Of a DNA stretch of 47,260 nucleotides, positions 1 through 8,843 are shown one piece after another. The stretch is from positions 1 to 47,260 of the forward strand of contig JAQGAU010000058.1 of assembly GCA_034698045.1 (NCBI GenBank), given 5' to 3'. The DNA is from Paramacrobiotus richtersi. Taxonomy: Eukaryota; Tardigrada; Eutardigrada; Parachela; Macrobiotidae. A program made the translations under genes and the position numbers. The notes under the pieces are model-generated. The model searched no databases, had not been told where the DNA came from, and was given only the letters and a program-made list of their open reading frames with translations. Numbering within the stretch: the stretch's first letter is position 1; each line of letters begins with the position of its first letter.

Positions 1-1550
1 TTGTAAGTGATAGCTATTAGCTTCCTGCTCGCTTCGGTCCACCAGTGCCCGCAAACAGCGAGTGCACTTACCTAGTTAAATTGCTTTTGCGATTGCAGAT
101 ACTTGTACACGGACATCGTCGAGGATCTCAGTCTGGAGACCGCGTTGCCAACTTTTTACTGTGCCAAAAAGTACGGCATGCCACTGCTGATGGACATCTG
201 CGCCGAGTATGCCATCAAGAACGTCGACAAAAGTCACAAAACCACCTGCCTTGCTATTCTGGAATACGTAAGCAGCTACATGTTGATATAAACTTCTTAT
301 GCTCAGAGTGTTTGCTTTAGGCAATGGAACTGGATGCGGAGGAAGTGGTCAGCAAATGCTTGAATATCGTGGATATCTACTGCAGCGAAGTTCTACACTC
401 AGATGAGTTTCTTCAGCTGAAGCAGAACACCTTGCAGTTAATCTTGAAAAGAGATACCCTTAGAATCAATGAGGAAGAAGTGTACAAAGCAGCCGAGCGG
501 TAAGTTTAACAGTAACAGCGTAACACAGATTTTACACCGGATCGTGGTTTTCAGATGGGCCTCCAGTTCTTGCCGAGTCAATCATCTTGAGCCTACAGGT
601 GCCAAATGTCGCCGTATGCTTGGAGAGGCACTGTTTCTGATCCGGTTTCCACTGATGAAAGATGGGCAACTGGCTGATGGTCCTGTAACCGTAAGTACAT
701 TGTAGTGGCATCGATACTCATTGTATTTGTTACACATCAGTAGATCGCTGGTTTCTGTTTTACATGTACAGTAAAGCTTAGTAAGGTGAATCTCATTTAG
801 ACTCGGCTGTTGGAGAGCGAAGACGCTCTCAGCATCTACCAGTTCAAATACGCATCCAAGAAACCTGGCATTCCTTTCTCGTATATCCCTCGATGTAGAC
901 CAAACATCACCTTCTGTGGTCACCAGTGGCAGATTCTGGCTACTCCTAGCACCCGTAAATGTATGATTGCTGCCGACAACGTCTTCCTCGACGACAAAGG
1001 CCGTCTGCACCTCCGCCTGTCCCAGCACAACGGTGTGTGGAAAGGAGCGGAAATTCCCTCGGTTGACGCCCTTGGTTTCGGCTTGTACGAGTTCCAGATC
1101 GAATCACAACTGGACCAACTGGATCCCAATGTTATTGTTACCATGGGTAGTCTGGCCGGGAATCGATCAGGTACCGGCATCACCTTTGCCAACTGGGGAA
1201 CCAAAACCCGAGGACATTATAGAGTTCGGCGCCCGAATGCGTCGGCTACCGACACCAACGACTACCATGACTTTGACTTGTCCCTGAATGTCAGGACCAC
1301 TCATTTTTACGATCTGTCATCGGCCAACGTGTGGTTTAGCTCCCAAGATGGTCACCAGAGTAACTCGCGGACCGTTGCGTATATTGATGAAGAATTCGGA
1401 GGCTGGGTCAGCGATCGCACCAAGGAAACTATTCCTCAGGAGGCGTATCCGGTCGGTATTCATCTCTCCAGTTGTCGTGGTGAAGCTCGGCCGGGTAGAA
1501 AAGAAGTGGAAATTATTGTGCACTCGTTTCGCTTCCTTCCTGCCGAATAA
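1..1550 (+). CDS. BTB-BACK protein with C-terminal GH16-like domain, copy 1 (5' end outside window)
   Basis: Coding exons inside the window are 99-267, 321-499, 555-690 and 801-1550; the exons for most of the BTB fold lie upstream of base 1. Exon 99-267 starts in the end of the BTB fold (YLYTD) and runs into the BACK helices; 321-499 and 555-690 complete BACK (motif RRMLGEALFLIRFPLM). The last exon starts with the linker seen in BTBD1/2/3/6-type proteins (KKPGIPF) but then, instead of a PHR domain, encodes about 210 residues resembling bacterial GH16-like jelly-roll proteins (motifs FCGHQW, DNVFLDDKGRLHL, LGFGLYEF, LDPNVIV, VEIIVHSFRF). The GH16 catalytic E-x-D-x-E site reads G-T-G-I-T at 1170-1184, so it is probably non-hydrolytic. 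All junctions keep frame. Compared with copy 2, exon 99-267 has three extra in-frame codons. BTB-BACK proteins usually act as Cullin-3 substrate adaptors; a carbohydrate- or protein-binding role for the new domain is inference. Confidence 0.85.
26..75 (+). repeat. Dispersed element, right-end fragment (copy iii)
   Basis: CGCTTCGGTC, CAGTGC and GCGAGTGCACTTACCTA occur in the same order as in the copy at 40479-40682 (reverse complement). The rest may lie outside the window. Located in an intron of BTB copy 1. Confidence 0.55.
906..1547 (+). other. GH16-like jelly-roll domain encoded in BTB copy 1
   Basis: This is the part of the last exon that replaces the PHR domain. Order of recognisable motifs: FCGHQW, then DNVFLDDKGRLHL, WKGAEI, LGFGLYEFQI, LDQLDPNVIV, the degenerate active-site strand GTGITFANWG, then HDFDLSLN, NVWFSSQDGH and a final strand VEIIVHSFRF. 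These match the strand order I know from bacterial secreted GH16-like proteins, where the active-site strand reads E-I-D-I-E-F followed by A/S-R-W-G. The whole domain sits in one uninterrupted 750-bp exon, unlike the intron-rich BTB-BACK part. Confidence 0.75.
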
Positions 1551-1739
1551 TGATCAGAATTTTGCAAGCCGCGGAGGCGACCGTTCATTTCCTCTGCCGC
1601 TATCACTAATATTTTCTTCTCGCACGATTTGGTCCTGTGAAATAGTAATGTTAGTTTTTTTCGTGCTATTTTGTTTTTCATCTGGAGTCTCGTTGACGCA
1701 GTCTACCGAAGTGTCCTTTGGCCACGGAAGTGTTCACTG

Positions 1740-1745
1740 AATAAA
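1740..1745 (+). promoter_or_regulatory. Polyadenylation signal AATAAA of BTB copy 1
   Basis: A canonical AATAAA lies 190 bp after the TAA stop of the BTB-GH16-like gene. The homologous place downstream of copy 2 (near 10893) reads GGATAAAA, so the hexamer is changed there. Confidence 0.5.
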
Positions 1746-2084
1746 ATTATCATGCACGTACTAGTAAGTACCCGTTTTCTGGTTTATGATGACCCGCATA
1801 AACCGCGCGGTACGTACTGTGTACATGTACTCGTACCAGACACAGTGCACGTTCATGTTTCCAGGCGCAGTTTTGATTTGATCTACCGTAGACGCTGTTT
1901 TTTTTTGTATTTCAAGTCCATTGCATACATGTCTGTAGTTCGTCGAATTCAGATTTCGGCCGAATACTGAGCGATGATTACATGTCAACAGCAGTCCTTA
2001 ACAGCATGCAAGCTAGACCCTTTTCAGATCATTAACAGACAGATTGTTGTCAAATAAGCATAAATTAAACTATCTGACCATGCA

Positions 2085-2400
2085 TATTAAGGATTGTAAC
2101 TGTGTATGTCTGCGTGCCCGCGAAAATGTTCTACGGAGACCCGAAAGGACGAATGTGCAGTGTGTACCGGAACAAACGGATCCGTTTCCACGCTCTTGAA
2201 AGGGAGATCTACACACCTCGAACATTAGAACACACTTGCCTACGTGGGTTGAGTCAGGAAACGGGAATGCGCAAGTATCATTGAACTGCCAATTTTGTAA
2301 AGCGAGATCGCTGCAAACGGCCACTAAATTCATGGTTGGCGTTACAGTCAGCGCTTATCCCGGGTGTCAAACATGTGAAGTACAAATAAAACCTGAGCTT
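2085..2400 (-). repeat. Receptor 3'-flank unit, copy 1
   Basis: About 310 bp that recur, diverged, at 4340-4640 and 11225-11550. Shared blocks include GAAAGGACGAATGTGC, CCACGCTCTTG, CCTACGTGGG, GAGTCAGGAA and TTTTGTAAAGCGAGATCG. Each copy lies on the 3' side of a minus-strand receptor gene. The minus strand is open in places with a shared F/L-P-x-P-D-S-T/A-H-V-G-K peptide, but lengths and ends differ, so I do not call a gene. Confidence 0.6.
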
Positions 2401-2899
2401 TTAGTCGTTTTGAAGAAAATTAGTTTATGAAGTAATGTAGAATTACAGTTATAAGGTAATTATATAACAGTGTATGGACATATATATGTCTACAAGACTA
2501 CATGCGCACATCCAGAAATGCATTGCAGCATAAGCGTCACTTTGAGACCTTTCAATCATGCCAAATACATTCTGCGCGAGGCGCAACAGTTGTTGTTTTC
2601 CGGTTTAATGTCACTGTAACGCGGTCGTAGCGGAAGTTTACCGAAAAACATGGTGGTAATTTTGGCGTGAATGCCATTAACGGCTCGCAGATTTGAGCAC
2701 AAGCTCTTACGTAACACTGCTAGCATGCCAAAACTGTACCACCATTTTCATTAGCTCGTTTCTACAATGTCAAGGGGCCTGGTTGACTATTGTGGAGTCC
2801 AGACTGTCAGTCGTACTCCTGGGTGTTCGTTTCTTGGTATACGGGCTGCGTACAAGTGCGCGGTACGGGAAACGATGAGAAATTAGTATCTAATCATTC

Positions 2900-4294
2900 C
2901 TATGTAATGATAGTCGAGTTGCGGCTGCGATCCGAAAGGCAAATGCAGGCTTTGTCATCTCGGCCAACGATTTCGCGTACCAGAACCAAATATGTGGCAA
3001 GAACTCCCACAATCTGAAATATAACACTCACAGGTTTTTCCCAGACTGTCTACCCAGCTGGCCAGTTACCAGCTTACCGTGATAATGAAGTTTGTATCAA
3101 GCTGAAATATTTTCCAAGCTGTAAAACAAACCGGACTATGTTCCAGTCTTCTGAATATGTCTTCCATTAACCAAGAATCGTGATCGTCCTTTGCCGAACG
3201 GGACTGAAGAATGCAGTCCAATGTGCGAACGATAGAATGAGCCTAAAAAAGTCCGTTCTTTGATTATGCATATAATCGTTTCCCTTTTTACTTACCTGGC
3301 TTTTCACAAAAGCTGCGACAACCAAAAGACAGAAACACAACAGGAAGCTGCCAAACGCAGCAACGGAACAGGATAACAAACTAACCAGATTGTTCTCAAA
3401 TACCGAACCAAGTTTGGCCGGAGCTCCGCCCATTAGAATGTTTATCAGGACGATAAAAGTGACGACATTACCCCACAATGCAATCAAGAATGGTGGAGCA
3501 GTTATGTCATCTAACCGTGTAACGAGCCCCGATAGATAAAAGTGCCGCTCCCGGCACTCATGCAGCTTCTTCACAAATTCAGCTGACGAGAGAAGATCAT
3601 GTTTGTTTAAGTAAAACTCATTGGCAAGCTGGAATCGGATGTCGCGAAACGCTTGTCCCAAGCATATTCCGTAGAACGAGAACGTTTGGCAGAACTGAGT
3701 CAGTAGACTGACTGCAATGTTCAGCGGGATAACATGGAGAAAAACGATTGTGAAAGGACCCGGAATTGACAAACCAAAAATATTGTCGCGTTGGTCGGCT
3801 GCTTGCTGGCAACGAACAACCAGCAGAAAAATGAAGAATACGGACATCAAGGAGAGAAAAAACAAACAGCACAGAAATGGTCTTCTGATAATTTTTTTCG
3901 ATATTTTGTACTTTGAGAAGTATGACGCCAGCTCTATATTAATGTCCTTCAGAGGTTTGGAAAGCGTTCGGAATGAGCAGCTGATCGCGAAACTTGAGAG
4001 GATGAAGGCGCTGTACGTCGCTGCAACAAACAGGATCGGTGTTTTTGCCGTTGCTGTTTCTTGAAAATAAAGGCAAACGCATGTTACAATGCCCGATAAA
4101 GTACACACTGCAGTGATATAAAAAATGATACAAGACATCCATGAAGATCTCTGTGTTTGCTTAATGTGGTGATATCGGTACATGCCGCTATAACGCAGGC
4201 CGCTGAAAATCAAGTTGGAATAACGGTAAAACCAGCTTTGCTCCATAGTCGCGTCTAACATGCTAGCTGTATCCATTCCAGATTGTTGATTCAA
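2900..4294 (-). CDS. 7TM gustatory-receptor-like protein, copy 1 (GR1)
   Basis: Three coding exons, read on the minus strand: 4294-3296, 3242-3078 and 3013-2900, all joined in phase 0 (333 + 55 + 37 residues; about 425 aa). Six to seven hydrophobic segments are visible, with a loop containing CRERHFYLSGLVTRLDD before the fifth to sixth segments, and a C-terminal segment beginning ATYLVLVRE, the position of the TY motif near the C-terminus of arthropod gustatory receptor-like (7tm_7/GRL) proteins. The tail GRDDKxCxCL is shared with the two paralogues downstream. These proteins usually form ligand-gated cation channels in the plasma membrane; ligand unknown. The start at 4294 is the first in-frame ATG; internal ATGs at residues 7, 12 and 17 are alternatives. 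Another class of 7TM protein is possible. Confidence 0.7.
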
Positions 4295-4339
4295 AGATTA
4301 TCGTATAATCAGCTGTATATATACGTAAACGATCTGGTC

Positions 4340-4640
4340 ATGCAGCCGGATTGCAGCAGCGTGCCCGCGGAAATGTCACATGGAAACACCAAAGGATGAC
4401 TGTGTTTGCGAGGACAAACGGGTCTCTCTACGCTCTTGGAAGTGAGATCTGCGATTCTGCACACCTCAACCAACAAAGCATATTTTCCTACGTGGGCTGA
4501 GTCAGGAAACGGGAACGCCAAGTACCATCGAGCTGCCCTTTTGTGAAGTGAGATCGTTGTAAACGGACACATTTCACTGTTCGCGTTACAGTCGGCGGTT
4601 AATCCCGGTGTCAGCATGATTGTTATGTACAACTTTCTAA
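4340..4640 (-). repeat. Receptor 3'-flank unit, copy 2
   Basis: Second, more diverged copy of the unit at 2085-2400 (shared GTGCCCGCG, CTACGTGGGCTGAGTCAGGAAACGGGAA split across two blocks, and GTGAGATCG). It sits between the start of GR1 and the 3' end of GR2, so each receptor carries its own copy downstream. Confidence 0.6.
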
Positions 4641-4929
4641 GAGTTAAGATTTCAATCGGTTTTGAATCGGTTTCGTTTTGTTCGTGAATTAACGTGCAGG
4701 TAAGAAAATATTATTTATGATATATGGAAAATTTGAAATGCATGTCCCCACGCAGCTAGACCTCGTATATACACGGTCGGCAACAGTCTCCGCATATTCG
4801 CCTGTAGAGCTGTGTTCCTAACGCCCACTGTTGCATAGGTAGTTGCTGTTACGAGCTTGTGGTTAGTCAATGTTCACTTTTCCAAAAAAAAGGCATTTGC
4901 ATTTCGGTAATATTATCTTCGTCCTAGTA

Positions 4930-6320
4930 TTAACCAGTGCTATTAGAAAAAGGGCTACACAAACAGCTGCATGCTTTCTCGTCGCGTCCTGTTAGTTCCC
5001 TTAGGAGAACCATGTACGGGATTACCACTCCGGTAATCTGTAAAAACACCACGAATATGTACTGAGAATTCGGATCCGAACGGTCGCTCTGATTCCAGTA
5101 CAGTAGTAAATCATACCGTCAAAATGAAATCCGTATCAATGCCCAGTAACTTCCATATTGTGAATCGCACCGACTTTTCCTGTAGCCTTCGCGTCATGTC
5201 ATAAAGCTGCCACGCATCAAAATCATCTTTACCTGTTCTATATTCCAGGATGACGCTGATCGTCTCCACAATGGCATGAGCCTGTCAGCAGTCACGGATA
5301 AAGCACAGTTGAAGGACAATGAAGTAACGAGGGAGTTATCGTTACCTGGCTTTTTGTTTAGCACGCAATAACCAGTGGAAGCAGAAACACAAGCATACTC
5401 CCCAGTGCAGCCGTCATATAATACGCCATATTTGCCCAATCGGAACGATACAAGTACCCGTATGTAACTGGCGCTCCCCCCGTAACCACATGTACAAGAC
5501 CAACAAACGCAACAGTGTTGGAAACCAAGAAAATTAGGAACACAGGAGCAAATACATGGTCAAGTTTAGATACAAATTCAGACAACTGGAGGTGTCTTTC
5601 GCGGCAATTTCTCAAACATTTGGCGAACTCCGTTGCCGATAACATGCTTTCTTTGTATTGATAAAAAAGACTATTCACTCGGATGTGAACGTCTTTGAAA
5701 CCCGTGGCAATAATCAAAGCGTAGAACGAAACAACTGCAGGAAACAAAATCGTAACGTTCGCCGTAGCACACAGCGGTAAGAACTGAAACATTATGATAA
5801 ATAAGTAAGCGGGCAGGTGAAAGCCAAAGATCTTGGCCTGATGTCCAACCACATTGGCACAACGCATGTATAAAGTGTAGAAAACGATGACTAAGTTTAG
5901 CAACATAAAAAGTGTGCTACCAGCGAGCACTTGCTTTATGATTCTAGGAGATATTTTGTGCGAATGAAGATACGATCCAATACCAACATTAACACTTATT
6001 AAGATTCCAGATAATCTGCGGAAAAGTAAAAGTATTATTAATCCACAAAGATGAAACGAGATAAAAACTGTGGCAATAAGCATCAGAGTAGCTTTGCTGG
6101 ATTTATCGACAGGCTCCTCTTGTAAATAAGTGAAGAAAGACACCGCGATGCCCAGAACAATAAGTGATGCATTTATAACAAGATTGAACCATAATGTTAT
6201 CGATGATTTGTTGTGACGGTAGCCATACATTCCGGTCAAACATAATACCGCCGATAAACGCTCAAAGCACCGTGTAAACCAGTCGTTGCAATGGTCCAGT
6301 TCTTCCATGTTGATATGCAT
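4930..6320 (-). pseudogene. 7TM gustatory-receptor-like gene copy 2 (GR2) with a premature stop
   Basis: Exons by comparison with GR1 and GR3: 6320-5346, 5281-5117 and 5037-4930 on the minus strand, identical phases and exon lengths (165 bp for exon 2 in all three). Close to GR3 throughout. Codon 321, five codons before the end of exon 1, is TAA (5360-5358) where GR3 has TAT, so the reading frame stops at 320 residues just inside the sixth to seventh membrane segment. Exons 2 and 3 remain open and spliceable, but the C-terminal T-Y motif has become P-Y. This looks like a recently disabled receptor, or one expressed only in a truncated or read-through form. A sequencing error cannot be excluded. 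Start is ATG at 6320 or the in-frame ATG at 6308. Confidence 0.65.
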
Positions 6321-6501
6321 ATGTATCGAAATTTCGATTTCATACGTATGTAATTCTAAAGGCCAGCAGAAATTGAAGGAATGCAGGACGCTATTGAATG
6401 AACATTCCTAGGTTTCGGTTACCTAAGTCCTGGAGCGACACAAAACGTTCATCGCTGGAGATTGGAGAACATTTCACGTCGTTTGCTAAGATAAACTGCA
6501 C

Positions 6502-6735
6502 TGATGGGAATTCACTTCAAACTGAACCTGCATGCAGAGACACGTTGGTTCAAGCAGATTATGCTGCACTTGTGACGTTCAAAGTATTCAGTTTGTCTAC
6601 GTGAAATTGACCTTCCAAGTAATATGTGAAGATCCTACCCTCCCTTCGTAAATCAATAAACACTGCAAACAGCCAATTACTATGAATAGCCACCAAGGGA
6701 CGTTAAAGCTGTTTCGGTACCGCAGCAGACAGCCG
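6502..6735 (+). repeat. Receptor-upstream segment, inverted copy 1
   Basis: The block carrying ACTGAACCTGC, AAATCAATAAACA, TGCAAACAGC, ATTACTATGAA and CACCAAGGGA is found again, reverse-complemented, at 13095-13316 upstream of GR3. About 180 bp separates it from the GR2 start here and about 134 bp from the GR3 start there. Confidence 0.65.
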
Positions 6736-7230
6736 AATGTGTAGCGCCCCTTGTTCCAGAAGTTTATAAGTTCCAAGAGTTTCCCGATCAGTTCAACTTT
6801 CCAGAGCGTGACATACGTATCGAGAGCGTGGTAACGCTTATATGGATTTTCATGATAGTGCCGCCATGATACGTTACGACTACTTGGAATCTATCGTGGT
6901 GCCGCCACTGCTGGACCAACTTTTAATCGGAACAGTGTACAGAAAAATTGTTTTGTCACGTCGTAACCTGTAGGGCAACAAGCGAGTAGTGCTTGTCGCC
7001 TTTTATACATGTACAAGGGAAAAATCCCTTATTTCGAATCTACAGACACATTTCACAGCTACACAAGAAACCGAAACAACATTCCAAAACAACAATTAAC
7101 AAATACGGCATGCTAAAAAAACAACAAAGCATTTTTCTAAAGGACATTAATATGTTTACAATAATGAAGGCAAATAACTGCTATAGATATTGTCCTTAAT
7201 CCACTGTAATTCGCTCCACTTCACGCTCAC

Positions 7231-7418
7231 TAAAGCAGTTTGAAAACTGGTCAGTGAGGCGTATGCGGTCTGGTCCAATTCCAGTTGAGTCCACAGGCTC
7301 GCCATGCGATTACAAAACGAATCCTCACTTGGTGGCGCGATGGTTTCGGCAAATGTTGAGGAGGCAGCGATCAAGGGCCACGGATGGCGGATCAGACGGT
7401 CGGCCTGTCTCGTGTTTC
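7231..7418 (-). CDS. Orphan exon-like ORF, weakly like a nuclear receptor ligand-binding domain fragment
   Basis: On the minus strand the frame is open from a splice acceptor (TTTTCTTGCAG before 7418) to a good donor (GTGAGC after 7231), 188 bp. The peptide contains FCNRMASLWTQLELDQTAYASL, reminiscent of helices 7-8 of nuclear receptor ligand-binding domains, where a pattern like LQLDxxEYxxL is common. No neighbouring exons that would complete such a domain are visible on this strand, so it may be a gene fragment or chance. Treat as a low-confidence call. Confidence 0.2.
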
Positions 7419-8843
7419 CTGCAAGAAAATTCGTCAAAATTCGCTATCTAATTGTGGGCGAACACCCTTAGCGGCAAGACCAGAACGAAGAAAAACTGTA
7501 GTGTGTAGGGTAATTACCGGTTTTTTCTACACAAGTTAAATCCTCTGGGCTAGTACACCTGTGCAGGTTGTTTTCTGCAGTTGTAAATGCAAATGTTTGC
7601 GCGATTTCTCGATTATATAAATCTGACATAGCAGCGCTTGATAATGTTTGGTTGTATTCCGTACGTATCGTATGTGTGACAGTGTGAGGCAAAAAAATCT
7701 ATTTTTTCTCTGCCTCGTACTGTCCGTGGGTTTCTTACAAAATCAAATGTCATGTGCAACCGTTTTGAGCAATGCTCTATCCGATGGTATAATCTATTCG
7801 AGCTGGACTTGTTTGGTTTGGGAGATTTCGTGATCCCGGGACGGAGTTCCGTAATAGGAACTAGTACTAGATAAGACTATAACTGTACATGTAAGAGAGG
7901 TGGAAAAGGACTTCATGAGAGGTGGAAAAAGAAAAAGCCACGCTAAGTATGTGATATTATAAACACACAGGGAGTTCCAATACAAATGAATCAGATGTTA
8001 CTAACTTACTTGTCGCTGCGCTGTTGTGATAACGCTTAAAGCAAAGCTCGTAGCGTAACTGACTACATACACCAGTCGGCTCACGCAGTATGAAAACAAT
8101 GCTGATCATGGTGAAAGACCTTGTAAACTATCAGCGAAATTACTAAATACCACATTCTTGGGCAATAATAGTTTTGTAATCATATTCTGCAGTTCAGGTT
8201 TCCCAGTAGCAGTAACTGGAAAAAAAACTGGAAAAAACATTTGGGATGGACGATGGTTGGGCACGGATGTTCAGGTCAATCGCTGCCTGATAGAAGGAGC
8301 ACCGCAGATGGTGTTCGTAGCCTAGCACGAAAGGCGGAAACACCGGTTGAAAATTTTGGAAAAAGCATTACGGTAATTTTAAAAATTCGAAATAGGAAAC
8401 GAATTTCAAGGGAAGACTTTTTCATAAGACGACAAGAGGAGGGAAAGTTCTAGCGGAACAAAAAGGCATGAAATTTCGCCACAAGGAAGGAGGATATGTT
8501 CAGTACATTTTAGCGAAATGACCCTATCGGCTTGCTTCAGCACGTGCGCAGATTCGCTTCTCACTTGAACAGTTTCGTCAGTAACGGTCGGTTACAGTAC
8601 TGTACAGTGTACCTGCATAATTTAGCAGCAAATGTTTAGTTTTGTGTCTGTAGTCTGCTCATTTGGACCAAGGACGTATGGGCTTCAACAAATAGCTCTA
8701 GAAAGCCGTTTTTTGATTCTCGTGTCGGATGTTCATCGCGACGCAACGAATGCATGCAATTTTCCATTTCTGGCGGCGCACCACACAGTCCACACTCATT
8801 CAGTTTCGTGCATTCTTTTACTGGAACCAGTCTCCGATCCGCC

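Larger units (their letters stand above)
1551..2899. other. Intergenic: 3' flank of BTB copy 1 and of receptor 1
   Basis: No convincing coding exon. The first 850 bp are alignable by eye to the 3' flank of BTB copy 2 (10712-11550), so the segmental duplication extends beyond the coding region. It contains one copy of the receptor-flank unit (about 2085-2400). Bases 2470-2899 show nothing I can name. Confidence 0.5.
6321..8843. other. Intergenic between GR2 and BTB copy 2
   Basis: Upstream region of GR2, then about 2.3 kb without a confident gene. Bases 6502-6735 match, in inverted orientation, the sequence 5' of GR3 (13095-13316). A possible orphan exon lies at 7231-7418 on the minus strand. 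The last 240 bp before 8844 are the likely 5' leader and promoter of BTB copy 2. Confidence 0.45.

Noticed and set aside
1288-1740. 150-codon plus-strand frame overlapping the end of BTB copy 1
   Set aside because: It is an alternative frame of the GH16-like exon; the homologous frame in copy 2 does not conserve its protein beyond what the true frame dictates.
2070-2333. Minus-strand frame with the peptide FPFPDSTHVGK, recurring near 4309 and 11201
   Set aside because: The peptide recurs because the DNA unit is duplicated; starts, ends and flanking frames are not conserved, so a gene is not supported.
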